This document shows positions 38,716 through 50,636 of a stretch of DNA of 64,000 bases, one piece after another (positions within the stretch are counted from its first letter, which is position 1; every line of letters starts with the position of its first letter). The translations under genes were made by a program, and so were the position numbers. The stretch lies in assembly GCA_003868215.1 (NCBI GenBank), contig QWDQ01000041.1, positions 1 to 64,000 of the forward strand, in the 5' to 3' direction. The notes below the pieces were generated by a model, which saw only the letters and a list, made by a program, of their open reading frames with translations, was not told where the DNA came from and ran no database searches. The DNA comes from Pseudophaeomoniella oleicola. Taxonomy: Eukaryota > Ascomycota > Eurotiomycetes > Phaeomoniellales > Phaeomoniellaceae.

Positions 38716-41189
38716 GGTGAAAGCTGTAGTGGTAATAGTCAGTCACAGTACATAACCGCGGTGTATGCACGATATATAAGATTGACGGAAGTGAGGGATG
38801 ATCTATGACTCACGTTGACCAATGCTATCTGAAACCGACCGTGTACAGTGTTTTGTCACTTTGTGTGCGCCCGCACTGCCCAAATTATCTCCAAAGCTGT
38901 GCGCGATAAGAGATGCGGCGGGTTTCGAGTCAGAGCTGATAGGCGGGGAAGGGCGATCAATAAACTCGTGACTCAGATAGGTACCTACCTATAAGCTCAC
39001 ATGATAACGAGAAGTAGCTATCAATGACTCTTTGGAACCGGGTAGTCATGTCAGATTGATTCATACTGCTAGATTCGTGAAGTATTTACCTACTACGCTC
39101 TGTCTGTGAGGTATGTTGATTGTGTAGGTGTATGAATCCGACTTATGAGATGAGCCATTTCGCGCCGCACAGCTAGCTCGTGTAGGCGACTGAGGTACTT
39201 TACTTATTACCTCTAGGTACTCTAGGTACTACGGTATGTAGGTAGGATGTTCGAGGTAAATGCTATGAGCATGTCATCAGGACCTAAGAGGCGTAATTAT
39301 GTAAAACATCAATCATGCTAGTCAGGAGAAATTGTCTGCATGCTGTGGGAAAAGTACCCGACTGTTTATTATTGCGGCTTGATGAACGTCTTTGTGAACA
39401 TACTGTGAACCTTGTCACCCATGACTCAAATCAACCCAGTACTTGATTAAGGCTGTGTTCATACTGCATATTTGTATCATGTAGTATGCTCTCATACAGA
39501 AGCAGCCCAAAGTTAGAATCGTCCATCATTGGTTCATTATGCGCGATCTTCCACGCTGTCGCATACATAAGACCCCTGATCGTGGTTCCCCTAAGGGAAA
39601 TATAGACGCCCGATTATAATTACCGCAATAGAAATCTGTGGCAGACTCCAGTCAATACGGTACAGTTGATGTCCACCTCGAAGACGGTGATGGCTTCTCA
39701 GTCTAAGGTGAGAGCTCGCGACGATTACCAAATGACAGACTGCTGGAAGTATTGAGGCCGATCATTGAAGATACCCCGGAAGCACAGTACGGCGTTTGCC
39801 TACACGAATGCAGCATGCTCTCGGTACGTTGGCGGTGGTGCTGTATTGGGGCCTACCCCTATTCTGATTAGAGGAACCTAGACCTCTACAGAGATACTGT
39901 AGATAGATTTTGGACAAGTAATAGCCTTAGATGTTGGTAGGAAAGTATGTGCCCGGTAAGTTACCCAGTAGTACAGGCCTATCAGCATTTCGTGCCAGCG
40001 GACTTGTCTGCATCATCTAGTCGTCTCCATGACTTGAGATACAATATCGATATATGAAAGGCGACGTTTATCAACTCAATACTGTACCATACGACCTAAG
40101 GTACGCAGCAGTAGTGTGCTCTAGCACTTGATGCATGCCCACGGCTGTTCCTGGATCAACGCTATCTTGCGTCTAGATCAACACTATTGGACCCCCTATT
40201 TCACAATGATGCGTGTAGAGTGCAGTAATAATAAGGAGCCAGATCGCGTAACCGTTTGGTACTACATAGTACAGAGATTATTTATGGGGTCTATGCTCCT
40301 CTCCGCCTTGCCTGTTGGGGAAACGACGCGACCATTGGTTCTCCTTTTGACGTGCAAGGCTCGAGTTTAGTTAAATTATTTTTCCCAGCGACCACTTGGT
40401 GTCTTGTAAGTTAGCTAAGCTACTGACCGTTTCCTCTCTTTTAGGTGACCCTGGCCTGTTTCACCACTACGTCTCCCCATACCAAATTCTATACCATTAC
40501 TTTAATACTTACCTTACCGAAGCTATTTCCATTCACTCATTCGTTTCCATCATTCTTCGGCCTGTCCTCCTTTTCAACATACCTCACCTTCCTTACTTCT
40601 CACTACCTCTACACGTTCGTTACCTTTTTGTTTCCCTTCTTGAAATCAAAAAAATTGTTCTGTATATTTCACGCTCTTTACAGCTTGCATAACATCTTCC
40701 GGCCTCATAATCCATTGGCCTCAGCAGCCATAGTCAGCCAATACATACCATTGTTAATCACGGTACCCCTTTGTGAATAACCAGGCCTCATTCACTCTCA
40801 TTCTTTGTCCAATTCGATCATTCGACTTCAAAGTTCCATCTCTTCACCTCCAAAAGCTTCAGTAATTTCAATTCGTTCGTACGGTCTACAGAACCCTTGT
40901 ATTCTACTAGCTTTACCTCTGATTCAATCGAGTTCTCGAGAGCCGTGCAACCGCGCAGGGTTCGATCTTGGGTTGCGCAAACAAACTACGAGGTCAGCGT
41001 GAATCACAAAAGCTTTGTTATCTGTGAAACAGATCCTGGCTAACCCATAACAGAACTCCTGTCTATATCACAGCGCGACGCTGAATTGTACCACTCGCCA
41101 TACGAAGCAAGATTATTTCGAATTCTGTATACACAACCCGTTGGGGATCTGTCTCGACCTAGCTTCTTATCCCTCCTGACGAGGTCTAT
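38716..41189. other. Divergent intergenic region with pyrimidine-rich leader of the RRM gene
   Basis: It lies between the start codons of AsnRS and the four-RRM protein. The first part holds the AsnRS promoter and CCTAGGTA-type clusters (38979-38992, 39209-39246). From about 40440 to 40900 the plus strand is strongly C/T-rich, as in promoters and leaders of highly regulated fungal genes. Several short open frames there could act as upstream ORFs. No protein-coding gene is supportable. Confidence 0.6.
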
Positions 41190-43691
41190 ATGCTTGGTGT
41201 GCAACCGCTCGAAGGGCCTGTAGCCCAGCATAATCGACTGTTTGGTTCCAGAATGAACGGTGACCACGCAGGCTTCTCTCACGGAGCTTACAACCCAAAC
41301 AATCTATCTGTCCCTGGATTCGGCGATCGTGCTGCTCGCCGTGTCAACATTCCCTCGATCAACACAGGTGCTCGAGATGCTAGTGGTGCACAGGCTACAG
41401 CCGACTTGACACCGGGAACAGGCTATGACATGAATTATACGCCACTACTTCCATCCCAGCTGCTCTTGGGCTCGCCTTTCCAACCCGGTACACCCGCGAA
41501 CTTTGCATCACCACAATTTAATTACAACGGCTTCCAACGCGTGAACAATATCCAACAGAATGTGCAGGCACAGTTGAGTAGCCCGACCCAAGCTCAAGCT
41601 GGACCTCTCTCCCCTCAGCTGTATCAAAACTTAATCAATGGCGAGGGATTCAGTAACCAGTTGCTTGCTGGTCCTCAGTCTCCAATTGGAGGCTTTTCGA
41701 GTTTGAACGCATCAGCCTTTGGAAATATGAATGCTCCGATGCAGCTCAATACGGGCTTGATGTCTGGTACCAGTCGCACCGTTTACCTCGGAAACATTCC
41801 CGCCGAGACCACTGCAGAAGAGATACTTAGCCATGTACGTAGTGGCCAGATCGAATCTGTGCGACTATTGTCAGACAAAAATTGCGCCTTTATCTCCTTT
41901 TTAGACAGCAGTTCTGCCACACATTTCCATTCCGACGCTATTTTGAAGAAGCTCTCTATCAAGGGCCATGACATCAAAATTGGATGGGGCAAGCCGTCCC
42001 AAGTGCCAACCTCGGTTGCCTTGGCTGTGCAACAATCCGGTGCATCAAGGAATGTCTACCTTGGAAACCTTCCAGAGGACATCACAGAAGATCACTTGCG
42101 TGAAGATCTAGGCAAGTTTGGGCCTATAGATACTGTGAAGCTCGTTCGGGAGAAGGCTATCGGGTTCGTCCACTTTCTCTCCATCAGCAATGCTATCAAG
42201 GCCGTCTCGCAACTACCTCAGGAGCCAAACTGGGGCCCTCCCCGTCGCGTCTTCTATGGAAAGGATCGCTGTGCATACGTTTCGAAAACCCAGCAGCAAA
42301 ACGCTGCACAATTCCTCGGTATTGCACCTGGCTACGCACATACGCTCAATGGGGCTGATCGAGAGCTCATTTCCAATGCTTTAGCACAGCAATCGGTTGC
42401 TGCCGCTGCTGTTGCAACTACTGCAGGCGGTGTAAACAATCTCGGTAATAGAACCGTCTATCTTGGGAACATTCACCCGGAGACCACGCTCGAAGAAATT
42501 TGCAATGTCGTCCGAGGTGGGCTTCTCCATCACATCCGGTACATTCCAGATAAACATATTTGTTTCGTCACTTTCATCGATCCCACAGCTGCCGCTTCAT
42601 TCTATGCGATGAGCAATCTGCAAGGTTTGATGATACATAACAGAAGACTGAAGATAGGTTGGGGAAAGCACTCTGGAGCACTGCCTCCTGCCATCGCGCT
42701 TGCTGTGACTGGAGGTGCATCGAGAAATGTGTACATCGGGAACTTGGACGCCAGTTGGACAGAGGAGCGTTTAAGACGGGACTTCTCGGAGTATGGTGAA
42801 ATCGAACTTGTAAATACTCTGAGGGAGAAGAGCTGCGCGTTTGTCAACTTCACCAACATCGCGAACGCGATCAAAGCGATTGAGGGAATTCGAGGCCAAG
42901 AGGAATACAGACGCTTCAAAGTCAATTTTGGAAAGGACAGATGTGGTAACCCACCCCGTCAACAGCTCAGTACTCAACAAAGCCGCGGGCAAGGGACCGA
43001 GACAGCCACATCGCCTCTTAATGGCTTATCTGCATCTCTGAGTCAAGGCGGATCGCAGCCAAGTCCCACTCGCTCTGCCCTTTCGCCGACCCCTGGATCG
43101 GCAGGTTCTAATAATGGTCAGAACCTGCCGTCGCAACCCGCGACTGCTTCGGCTATTCTTAACGCTGGTGGCAACAATCCTTTGACGTTATATTTGAACC
43201 ATTTGACTTCCCACGTACAAGAACACGACCTTCGGCTGGAAGATCAGCTTAACCTTAGCAATCTACAACAACAGCAGAATCTTTCCAATCAGCAGGCAAC
43301 GTTGTTCGGCGGAAATGCCTCCTTTAATATGCCCAATAGCAATGATTTTGAGAATATTTCATCTCGACAGAACAGCATCGGCAATGCTTTTTCGAGCGCG
43401 ACACCCAGTGCCACCACCATTGGCGGCCTCCTGGCTCCTACTAACACGGGTCTAGGAGTGTCGCGTGGTGCACATTCACGGGCTGTCAGTCTACCTGCTT
43501 TCGGACAGGAGCTTTTCGGTCAGCAATCTCAAACATCCAGTCACCCCCGTCAAAGCAGCCACCAGCCTCAAGGCAGCTTCTCAGGTTTTACCTCGGCGTT
43601 TGGTGGACTTGGACATGGGTTCAGTGGGCTCTCCATCTCAGGCGACAACACATTACCAGGTTGGGTAGAAGAGGAAGTAGGAGCAAAATGA
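41190..43691 (+). CDS. mrn1: Four-RRM RNA-binding protein, Mrn1/Nrd1/Msa2 type
   Basis: An intronless frame of 833 residues. Four RNA recognition motifs occur in two tandem pairs: RTVYLGNIP (from about 197), RNVYLGNLP (288), RTVYLGNIH (422) and RNVYIGNLD (512). Each pair ends in a recurring IGWGK or YGKDRC/FGKDRC block. That paired layout is diagnostic of the Mrn1 (budding yeast YPL184C) and Nrd1/Msa2 (fission yeast) family. These proteins bind AU-rich elements of mRNAs; Nrd1 represses premature sexual differentiation and stabilises myosin light-chain mRNA. Flanking regions are Gln-, Asn- and Ser-rich and probably disordered (STQQSRGQ, LNLSNLQQQQNLSNQQ). The long CT-rich leader suggests translational or transcriptional control. 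The start is the first in-frame ATG; a slightly later ATG at 41253 is possible. Confidence 0.92.
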   Translation: MLGVQPLEGPVAQHNRLFGSRMNGDHAGFSHGAYNPNNLSVPGFGDRAARRVNIPSINTGARDASGAQATADLTPGTGYDMNYTPLLPSQLLLGSPFQPGTPANFASPQFNYNGFQRVNNIQQNVQAQLSSPTQAQAGPLSPQLYQNLINGEGFSNQLLAGPQSPIGGFSSLNASAFGNMNAPMQLNTGLMSGTSRTVYLGNIPAETTAEEILSHVRSGQIESVRLLSDKNCAFISFLDSSSATHFHSDAILKKLSIKGHDIKIGWGKPSQVPTSVALAVQQSGASRNVYLGNLPEDITEDHLREDLGKFGPIDTVKLVREKAIGFVHFLSISNAIKAVSQLPQEPNWGPPRRVFYGKDRCAYVSKTQQQNAAQFLGIAPGYAHTLNGADRELISNALAQQSVAAAAVATTAGGVNNLGNRTVYLGNIHPETTLEEICNVVRGGLLHHIRYIPDKHICFVTFIDPTAAASFYAMSNLQGLMIHNRRLKIGWGKHSGALPPAIALAVTGGASRNVYIGNLDASWTEERLRRDFSEYGEIELVNTLREKSCAFVNFTNIANAIKAIEGIRGQEEYRRFKVNFGKDRCGNPPRQQLSTQQSRGQGTETATSPLNGLSASLSQGGSQPSPTRSALSPTPGSAGSNNGQNLPSQPATASAILNAGGNNPLTLYLNHLTSHVQEHDLRLEDQLNLSNLQQQQNLSNQQATLFGGNASFNMPNSNDFENISSRQNSIGNAFSSATPSATTIGGLLAPTNTGLGVSRGAHSRAVSLPAFGQELFGQQSQTSSHPRQSSHQPQGSFSGFTSAFGGLGHGFSGLSISGDNTLPGWVEEEVGAK

Positions 43692-44160
43692 GACACTTAC
43701 GGCTTCCTCGACATTCTACTTGGATTGGCTAGGACAGCGTGAGGTTGAACAGATGTCTGTCGGTTTTGCTTTCCCAACCATCATTGACGATCTTTTGTTA
43801 TGGTCGGGATGTATCTGGAGTGGATATACCCTGGGGCGAATTGGTTATTGGCTGCTAGAGAGTTTTCCATCTACTCAACAAATCGTAATCATGGCATGGT
43901 ATAATTGTGCCTATTAATACACACAGATCTCGAAACTGCTAAGTATTTCATCTGAAGCCATACCTGTAACGTTAGTGAGAAGTAGTGTCGCTCATTCAGA
44001 TCATATCGGCCCCACATTGATAAGCTGTCCTGAATGGATTCCGTCATAAAAGTCAGAGAAATAGAAAAACGACTCGTGGACTTCAAATTGACGCGACAAG
44101 CCAACAGATAAGTACTAGGACTAAATAATTCTTCACTCGGCGTCTTCACCCCAGCCAAAT
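43692..44160. other. Short intergenic region
   Basis: 3' flank of the RRM gene and promoter of iwr1. No additional gene seen. Confidence 0.6.
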
Positions 44161-45481
44161 ATGGCCCTTCCTCCGGAACAGATTCGGTTGAAGCGAAAGG
44201 CTACTGACGAAGCTCCTGAGACACTCTGTAAGTCCAAAGCACACAGAGACAAGCAACCCGCAGCTGATTTCGCTTTAGATCTTGACGCTGATGGTCCAAA
44301 AAGATTGCGCCGGTCTTCGGATTTCTGCTTCCAGCTTCTCAGGCCCAGTAAACGCCCTGATTATCCGCTCCCGTCCAAAATCAGTAGTCTGAACGACCAA
44401 CAGCATCCGCGCGCTGTCAATAATGTCAGCGCCGTCCCCATTGTCCGTGCGACAGCACCGGGGGCTGAATTCGAAGATGAACGTCAATTACAAACCCAAG
44501 CAAGACTAAGTCGCGAAGAACATCCTGTCGCGAAGGATGTCACTGAGCTGCGACGAGGTGCTACATGGCGATCTGATCGTCCATTTCCGATCGCACGATC
44601 ACGCCGATTTCACCTCACGAGACCGTCAGGGCACTCGCCACAGGATACCAGGCAGCTCAAGGGTATTGGGAAGAAGTTGAGATCTCGCATGGACGTGGCG
44701 CTTTTCGCAGAGAAAGAACCAGGATCTGTCGTGCACAATACCATCAATGATGTAACGCAGGTGGCTGAAGCTACTTCAAACAAAATCGTTGAATCCGCAC
44801 AATCGACGTCCAGGAAGAAACGGCCGAAAGCAACTGAGATTGAAAAAGGATTGATTGAAACTCAGAAACGGATACTAGCTGGAAAAGAGGGCAGACTTCT
44901 TGAGAAAGAAGCAGCTCTGGAGTCACACGAGGACCAACAGAACACTCCCTATGGAGAACCTTCGGAGCGGACACAGCAGATCCTGCTTGACATGGCTCGT
45001 GAACACCACATACTCAATGATTTTAGTGACCTGAAGGAAGCGCTGGACGAAAGCATGATGGATGTGGATCCTCAGGACGGCTATGTCTACGAGACTTATA
45101 TTCGTGTTCCTCGGTCTGAACTACTCAACATTGGAGATCCTAACGAGGAGTCAAGATCGATTGGGTTCTTGGTCATCGAAGAAGAAGACCAACCACTGTG
45201 GGAAATGTATGCACTTGCAGATGAAGACTCGGAATGGGATGAGGAAGATGAAGATTCTAACGGTAAGCTAAAAATGCTACTATCCATGTTGCTCAAAAGG
45301 CTTATTAATTACCGCAGCCGAGGACAACCCAGCGAATGAGTACCCCGAAGAAGAGCTCGACTCAGAAGATGAATACGGTTACGGTGCTTACAGACATCGC
45401 CATACTGCATCTGACAATGAGGAATATGACCTAGAGAATGACGGATGGAGTGATGAGGATAAAAGTTATTTGTATAGCTGA
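44161..45481 (+). CDS. iwr1: Iwr1-like RNA polymerase II nuclear import factor
   Basis: Exons 44161-45262 and 45318-45481 with a 55 bp intron encode 421 residues. The N-terminus begins with LPPEQIRLKRKATDEAPETL, a basic stretch matching the bipartite nuclear localisation region of Iwr1. The C-terminal acidic Iwr1 domain reads across the splice as DEDSNAEDNPANEYPEEE and then DSEDEYGYGAY. Iwr1 binds assembled RNA polymerase II in the cytoplasm and escorts it into the nucleus through importin alpha. The middle of the protein is poorly conserved and charged. Recognition rests on the two ends, which are in the correct order and distance; the splice site falls inside the conserved acidic block and keeps it in frame. 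Confidence 0.85.
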
Positions 45482-45845
45482 GGAGTGCGGATCGTTCACG
45501 AAAGCGCATCATAACTATCGCAAAACCCCCAATTTTGCACCAAACCCTGCAATAGTCCGAAATTGGCATATGAACCGAGACATTGAAGACAAAACTGCCA
45601 TACTTTCTATGGCACTCTTCGAATGCAGTAGAGTGCTCTGAAGTTTCCAGCCACGAATCACTCCCTACTCTATTACCATGACGAGGGCCTCGACCATGGT
45701 CGACAAATAAGCAAGCCCGTGAGCAATAGGGCGCAGGATAAATGGTAACACCATTCACTCCCGTGACGCCTCTCACCCGTGCCAGTGTCCACTAGCGCAA
45801 CCCCCTCCAATCCTCTTGGACGATTCTCCATGTCTTTCCAGGCAT

Positions 45846-46331
45846 TCAAGAAGAGTGTCTGTCGAGCCAGTCCTGGTAGAGCTTTGACCAGCCAGCCCTG
45901 AACCGTTGTTCCGAGACATTTTCTGGTTTCAGCCAGGGCCAGTCCGCTGCGGGTTGCCAGTTGCTCAGATCAATCTTCTCAGAGAGTGCCGCTTCAAAGG
46001 CATTCCTAGTCCTATAGCATGTTGTTTGAAGTGCCAACGTCGTACGGTTCCCCTCAGGCCAAAGCGTATTGTATGCGTGTACAATGCAGCCCCAGAATCG
46101 GGGCTCCTTTCTCTTCAGCATATACAGGTACAGAACAAAATCCGATTGCTCCACTGTGTATTGAGGACGGGTATGAACTGCGTCCATGTTACGTTCTTGT
46201 AGGGTCACTTTCGCCATCATGGTCGGGATCATCCAATACTCGTCGATGATTGGATCCTCAAAAGTTGTCTCGTTGTCTGGCCCTTTCTCACAAGGATTCA
46301 ACAGATTCAGGATGTCCATCGCATTTGGCAT
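45846..46331 (-). CDS. Unrecognised small protein, 5' end uncertain
   Basis: A minus-strand frame of about 161 residues from the ATG at 46331. Its composition looks coding: IIDEYWMIPTMMAKVTLQER, YTVEQSDFVLYLYMLKRKEP, RTRNAFEAALSEKIDLSNWQ. I recognise no family. The frame stays open upstream of this ATG for about 45 codons and reads a CCNICAQR motif there before meeting a stop. The true start may therefore lie in an upstream exon that I could not place, or the gene may have lost its 5' part. No signal peptide or membrane helix is evident. It runs convergently with iwr1, with 364 bp between the ends. Confidence 0.45.
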   Translation of the reverse strand: MPNAMDILNLLNPCEKGPDNETTFEDPIIDEYWMIPTMMAKVTLQERNMDAVHTRPQYTVEQSDFVLYLYMLKRKEPRFWGCIVHAYNTLWPEGNRTTLALQTTCYRTRNAFEAALSEKIDLSNWQPAADWPWLKPENVSEQRFRAGWSKLYQDWLDRHSS

Positions 46332-47789
46332 TGTTGTCTCGTGCTGGCGTAGGTGCAACAGAAGATCGATGTTTTCTCCAAGATTCAAGTACTTAGGGAT
46401 GCGAGATGTATTGGAGCTTCGTTGTGCACAAATGTTGCAGCAATCAAACGTTTTGGCAAGTCAAATGCCGAGACAGAAATTTTGCGCTCAAGAGCAAAGA
46501 TCACAGGTACAAGGTGCTTTAGGCCGGTTTTGAAACGGGAAAGTTTTGCAGGACGACAGGATGTCCCAAGTCAGTGTGTGATAAGCAGTCACTGAGTGGA
46601 AGACATCAGATATTCAAAAGGTGTCAGTGCACGGTGTCAGGTGCAGACCGTCCTTCTCCGGAGACCTGACATCTTTTATAGTTGTCAAGACGGCGGAAGT
46701 TGGTGCTCGGCCAGGTCTATGCCAGGTCTAGGTCTATTGCTTTCAAAGATAGCCAATGATTGACAATTGCGAGGATTTGAATCAAGTTGCACTTGTCCGT
46801 CAAGACATGCAGACGCGGACAGGTTATGGGGTACATTTCTGGCTAGACGCTCAGCAGCTCACAGGCCTTCTTCTACATTAGCGACAATCCCCGAATCGAC
46901 CTACCGCTTGAAGATCGGCTTCGGCGGTTACCAGGCCTTTCGTGGGGACTTTTGAGGTCTTAATCCTAGGTGGTACTATCTCTTCCTTCCTACCGTGCTC
47001 CAGGTGCGCCAGATGTCGGAGCTAGCCAGCAAAAGGCCATCTGCGCTTTGATGACCGCGGTCTACCAATCTGCGCTTGCAGAGGTGACAAATATGCGACA
47101 TGCATAAGCTATGGTTCAGTACCTAAACCGTTCAATCACACGAGGGAGATCCCTGTGCTCAAGGAAACAGCGTCCGATCCTCGCCACTTCCGCACATATC
47201 TCGTCAACGGCGAGACTTGAGCGTCTACTTTTGGTATGTGTGAACTTGGACGCAGAGGGTCTTCATCATAGTGTTTTCAACATTGTCCCAAGTATTGTTC
47301 ATTCAGTTATACTGTGCTAGTGACGGACAGACCCGCAGGGGATCCCAATCACGTGATAATGAAGCAACTCAATCTGTCGTTTTGGAGCTCAATCGCTTCT
47401 CAGCACTCGTCGTAATCCAATGCAAACAGCCGGTCACCAGGAAGATTCTCCTGTGAATTCCGCTGATTTAGAGCTAGACCTGTGGACTTGGACACCCAAA
47501 TCGACCAAGGATGCTAATTGGACCTATCGGTACCACATCATTCGCTCCATTATGCACTAGGTGTCAGGGATCATTGCTTGTCAGATAAATTGGTTCTTTG
47601 CTCGGTAAGTACCAAGGGAAAAGTGGGCATCACAAGTGACATGAATCGCTACATGCTACATGTTCAGCGGTGGTTCCAGGATAGTTTGTCGGTAGAACAG
47701 CCGCCATGATCTGTTAGCTTCTGCAAACCCCGCCATATGCCTGATTGACTTTCGCTCCCCAAACTTACGCGAGTTTAATCGATCTACAT

Positions 47790-47825
47790 TCTTCACCATC
47801 TTCACCATCTTCACCACCTTCATTG
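47790..47825 (+). repeat. Short tandem repeat, TTCACCATC units
   Basis: Three to four imperfect 9-base copies in non-coding DNA. Confidence 0.7.
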
Positions 47826-47980
47826 TCGGTCACAAACAATCCTGCAGCTGCAACTCGGTCAACTAATGCAAGCCTAGGTACACTCGGGCTCAATTGCTCC
47901 GTGATGCTGATATAGATGGGTAGCGGCCCCACACTTTGTAGATGCCAACGTTGAGATGGCCAGCCTCCTTGCTTCCTGCA

Positions 47981-47998
47981 GCCTACCTAGGTAGGTAT
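47981..47998. repeat. CCTAGGTAGG palindromic cluster
   Basis: A CTACCTAGGTAG-type palindrome followed by TATCTAGG, the same word as in the cluster at 36436. Confidence 0.6.
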
Positions 47999-50636
47999 CT
48001 AGGTCCTTTGTCCATACGAAACCCACCACCGAGCATTCCCGTCAGCTCGCTTAGGACGGCGTCACTTGGCACGATCATCACGTCGAGAGTACATGATATT
48101 CACTTCTGCGAAATCCGAATCGGTCCATGGTGACAATCACAAGCAATACGTTGGCTGCGTTTGACTCAGGTAAGGTAGGTAGGTAGCTGTGCAGACGATG
48201 CCCTGGGGTTTCAGCCACTTGCTCCATCCAGAATCTGTTGTGTAACCATCATGTGAGCCAGAACCGTAGTTTTGAATCTCGTGGACCCTATAATCACAAC
48301 ATATGCACTGAAAAAAGCGCCATGGCTGGGGCATCCCATGGTCCTCCCTTGAAGGCGATTGACCAATGGCGTTCTTACTTGCTCAAAACCATCAGAAATC
48401 CGGGCAGTCTGCCAATTCTCTACCGTCTGCAAAAAGAAACGCTGAGGCAGACGCTGGATAGCATTTCCGAACAACAACCCACGAAGACATATACTGGGCT
48501 CCCTCAAACTCTCTCTTCTCATGTTGGTCGGCATTAATTCGTTTTCTTGCATCTCATGTGCATGACTACTCTTACCAGCAACATACACGTTCATGATGGA
48601 AGGCATCTGAGATGCACGAAGACGTCCAAGGATCCTTCGGGTAATAATTTGGCTAAGTATCAGTCATCCGCGCCACTGGTCATTGACAAGGATACGAGAC
48701 TACATTGCACCTATGAGGTACCTACTGCTATATGTTCTCGGCCGAGTCGATGCTGTGCCACTTCCATGCCACGGGCGCTGATTGGCGAAATACGTTGTCT
48801 GTGCTACGACATCAACGCCTCTCTGGCTTATCGAGCTCGGAGACTTGGCAGCATCTGTACTCGTGCAGTGTCATCCCCGGGCTGGAATACAGCAAAGGGT
48901 GACCTGTCGATCTGCTCACTTCTTCAATGGCTGCATAGATGCAGAATATCCGATCCCATCTCATTTTTCCATCCTCCAGCCGACGTTGTGATAGCACTGT
49001 CCATTGAGAAGTTGATCCACCCCCGGCTCCTCTGTCTGCGTCTAAGCAGTCAACCCGTTCTGAGACAGTTGCAGCCGCGATTATGGTGGCGTCCTCGAAG
49101 AGTAAGCCGTCCGCAAGCGTAGAAGCCCAGAACCCTTGATCCCTGCTTGGAAGTCATTCCTTGTACGCTTGTCTACCGTGATGCTCTAAATCGCTTTGGT
49201 ATGTGCTACGACCATGACTACTCCAGGTTCAGATGTGGGATCTACCGCAAAATGGCATCCTTCGTCAGGTAGTATGGATGTTTAATCTCGGTAAGTTCCG
49301 AATTATCAGGAGCGATGGTTCATTGTCCACAACACCTGCTACGTGTACATGGCAGTCTTTCCACAGAAAGCCTCATACCATACTCCTTCAGACACTAGTG
49401 AGGCCTTCCACAACAGGAGCAGAATCCACGCCTCCGCGTAATCTCCGTCTTCCCGTACGTCTCTGTTGGCTGTGTTCCTCTTTGCCTTCTTCTCCGTGCC
49501 CACCTGCATCTTGCTTCCGATGATTATCACGCTGTGACAGATCGAAGTGGTTGATTGGTTGGGAATGCAGACAGCTTCCACTGTTCATAATGACGTCTAT
49601 TCCTTTTGATACTGTCACTACCGTCTGCACTTGTCGTTCGCACCCGATTGGACGCTAGGACTAACCGTCTTCTACAAGCTCATCAACGTATTCGCAGGCA
49701 TCATCTCTTCCTCCCGAGTGGCTGGCAAGGTGATCCTGCCCGATAGCTACACGCTAAATTCATCCTAAAGGAGCGATACAACCCTCTTGCTCAACAAAGA
49801 TTGCAGACCATTCTTGCATCTGGACCCCACGTCCTTTCGCAATGATGGCACAAATCGAGTGATATTGTCAGCGGCTGTCATGCATCCCATATGACCTCAA
49901 GACAAGGAATCAGCGTCAAGTAGCCAACCACTGAACAACTGGGCGAACGTAAGGCTTAGGTACCAGTCAACATCTACCATCCGCTGCGATCCAGGCTCTC
50001 GTCCACCGATGGGCCTGACAGCCTGACTTGACCATTGATGCTATCCGAAAATGATCTAACTCGTGTCGGGATTAACAACTAGTAGTCGTGAAACTTGAGC
50101 ATGGAATCCCCTTGGGCGGAATTATCTCTAACAACGCGGGAGACACAATAAGACGCTTTCTTCATTCTTCTACACCCACTCACTTAGCATGAACATGCAG
50201 CAGTCCGTATAACCCTGATAACCCTCTTGAAAGAAGATTAGGCCTCCGAAGAACCTAACCTCCACAATGGAGAAGGCGGATATCATAGAATTGGTTCAGA
50301 CATGTCGATTGGAGCTGTCCAGTCGTATCTTATTTTGCGAATCTCGAGACTCTTAATGATGCATAAGAAAGTTACTTACTATGCAGCTTGTCCAACAAAG
50401 GCTGTCTAATTGTACAAAGATGTGTGGAGAAGGCTACTACCGGAACTCGGTATGCACGAGAAGAAAGCGTCCGTTGCCCCGCCAACCAAGTCCGTTCTTG
50501 TTTGGTTCTCCAACTCTACCCTACCGCAACTTCATCATCACCATCACCAGTGTGTACAAGGACTACATTACGACGAACATCAAGTAATCGCGTGAATAAT
50601 TCTGCCTAACTACGATTAACACCGGTGGCTACCAAA

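Larger units (their letters stand above)
46332..50636. other. 4.3 kb region without a supportable gene
   Basis: Many short frames on both strands but none with a family motif or convincing splicing. It contains a 9-base tandem repeat near 47790-47825 (TTCACCATC units) and CCTAGGTAGG clusters at 47981 and 48169. A short hydrophobic segment can be read around 49460-49540 on the plus strand, out of frame with anything longer. The region could hold decayed genes or elements that I cannot identify. Confidence 0.5.

Noticed and set aside
40396-40780. Two overlapping plus-strand frames of about 100 codons, hydrophobic
   Set aside because: They arise from the CT-rich leader, which gives Phe, Leu, Ser and Pro codons by composition. 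Kept only as candidate upstream ORFs.
48547-49122. 191-codon plus-strand frame
   Set aside because: Biased toward Arg, Ser, Cys and Pro as in a non-coding frame; no family motif.
49440-49730. Hydrophobic plus-strand segment resembling a membrane helix
   Set aside because: Only about 20 residues, with stops on either side in the same frame and no second helix in a consistent frame.
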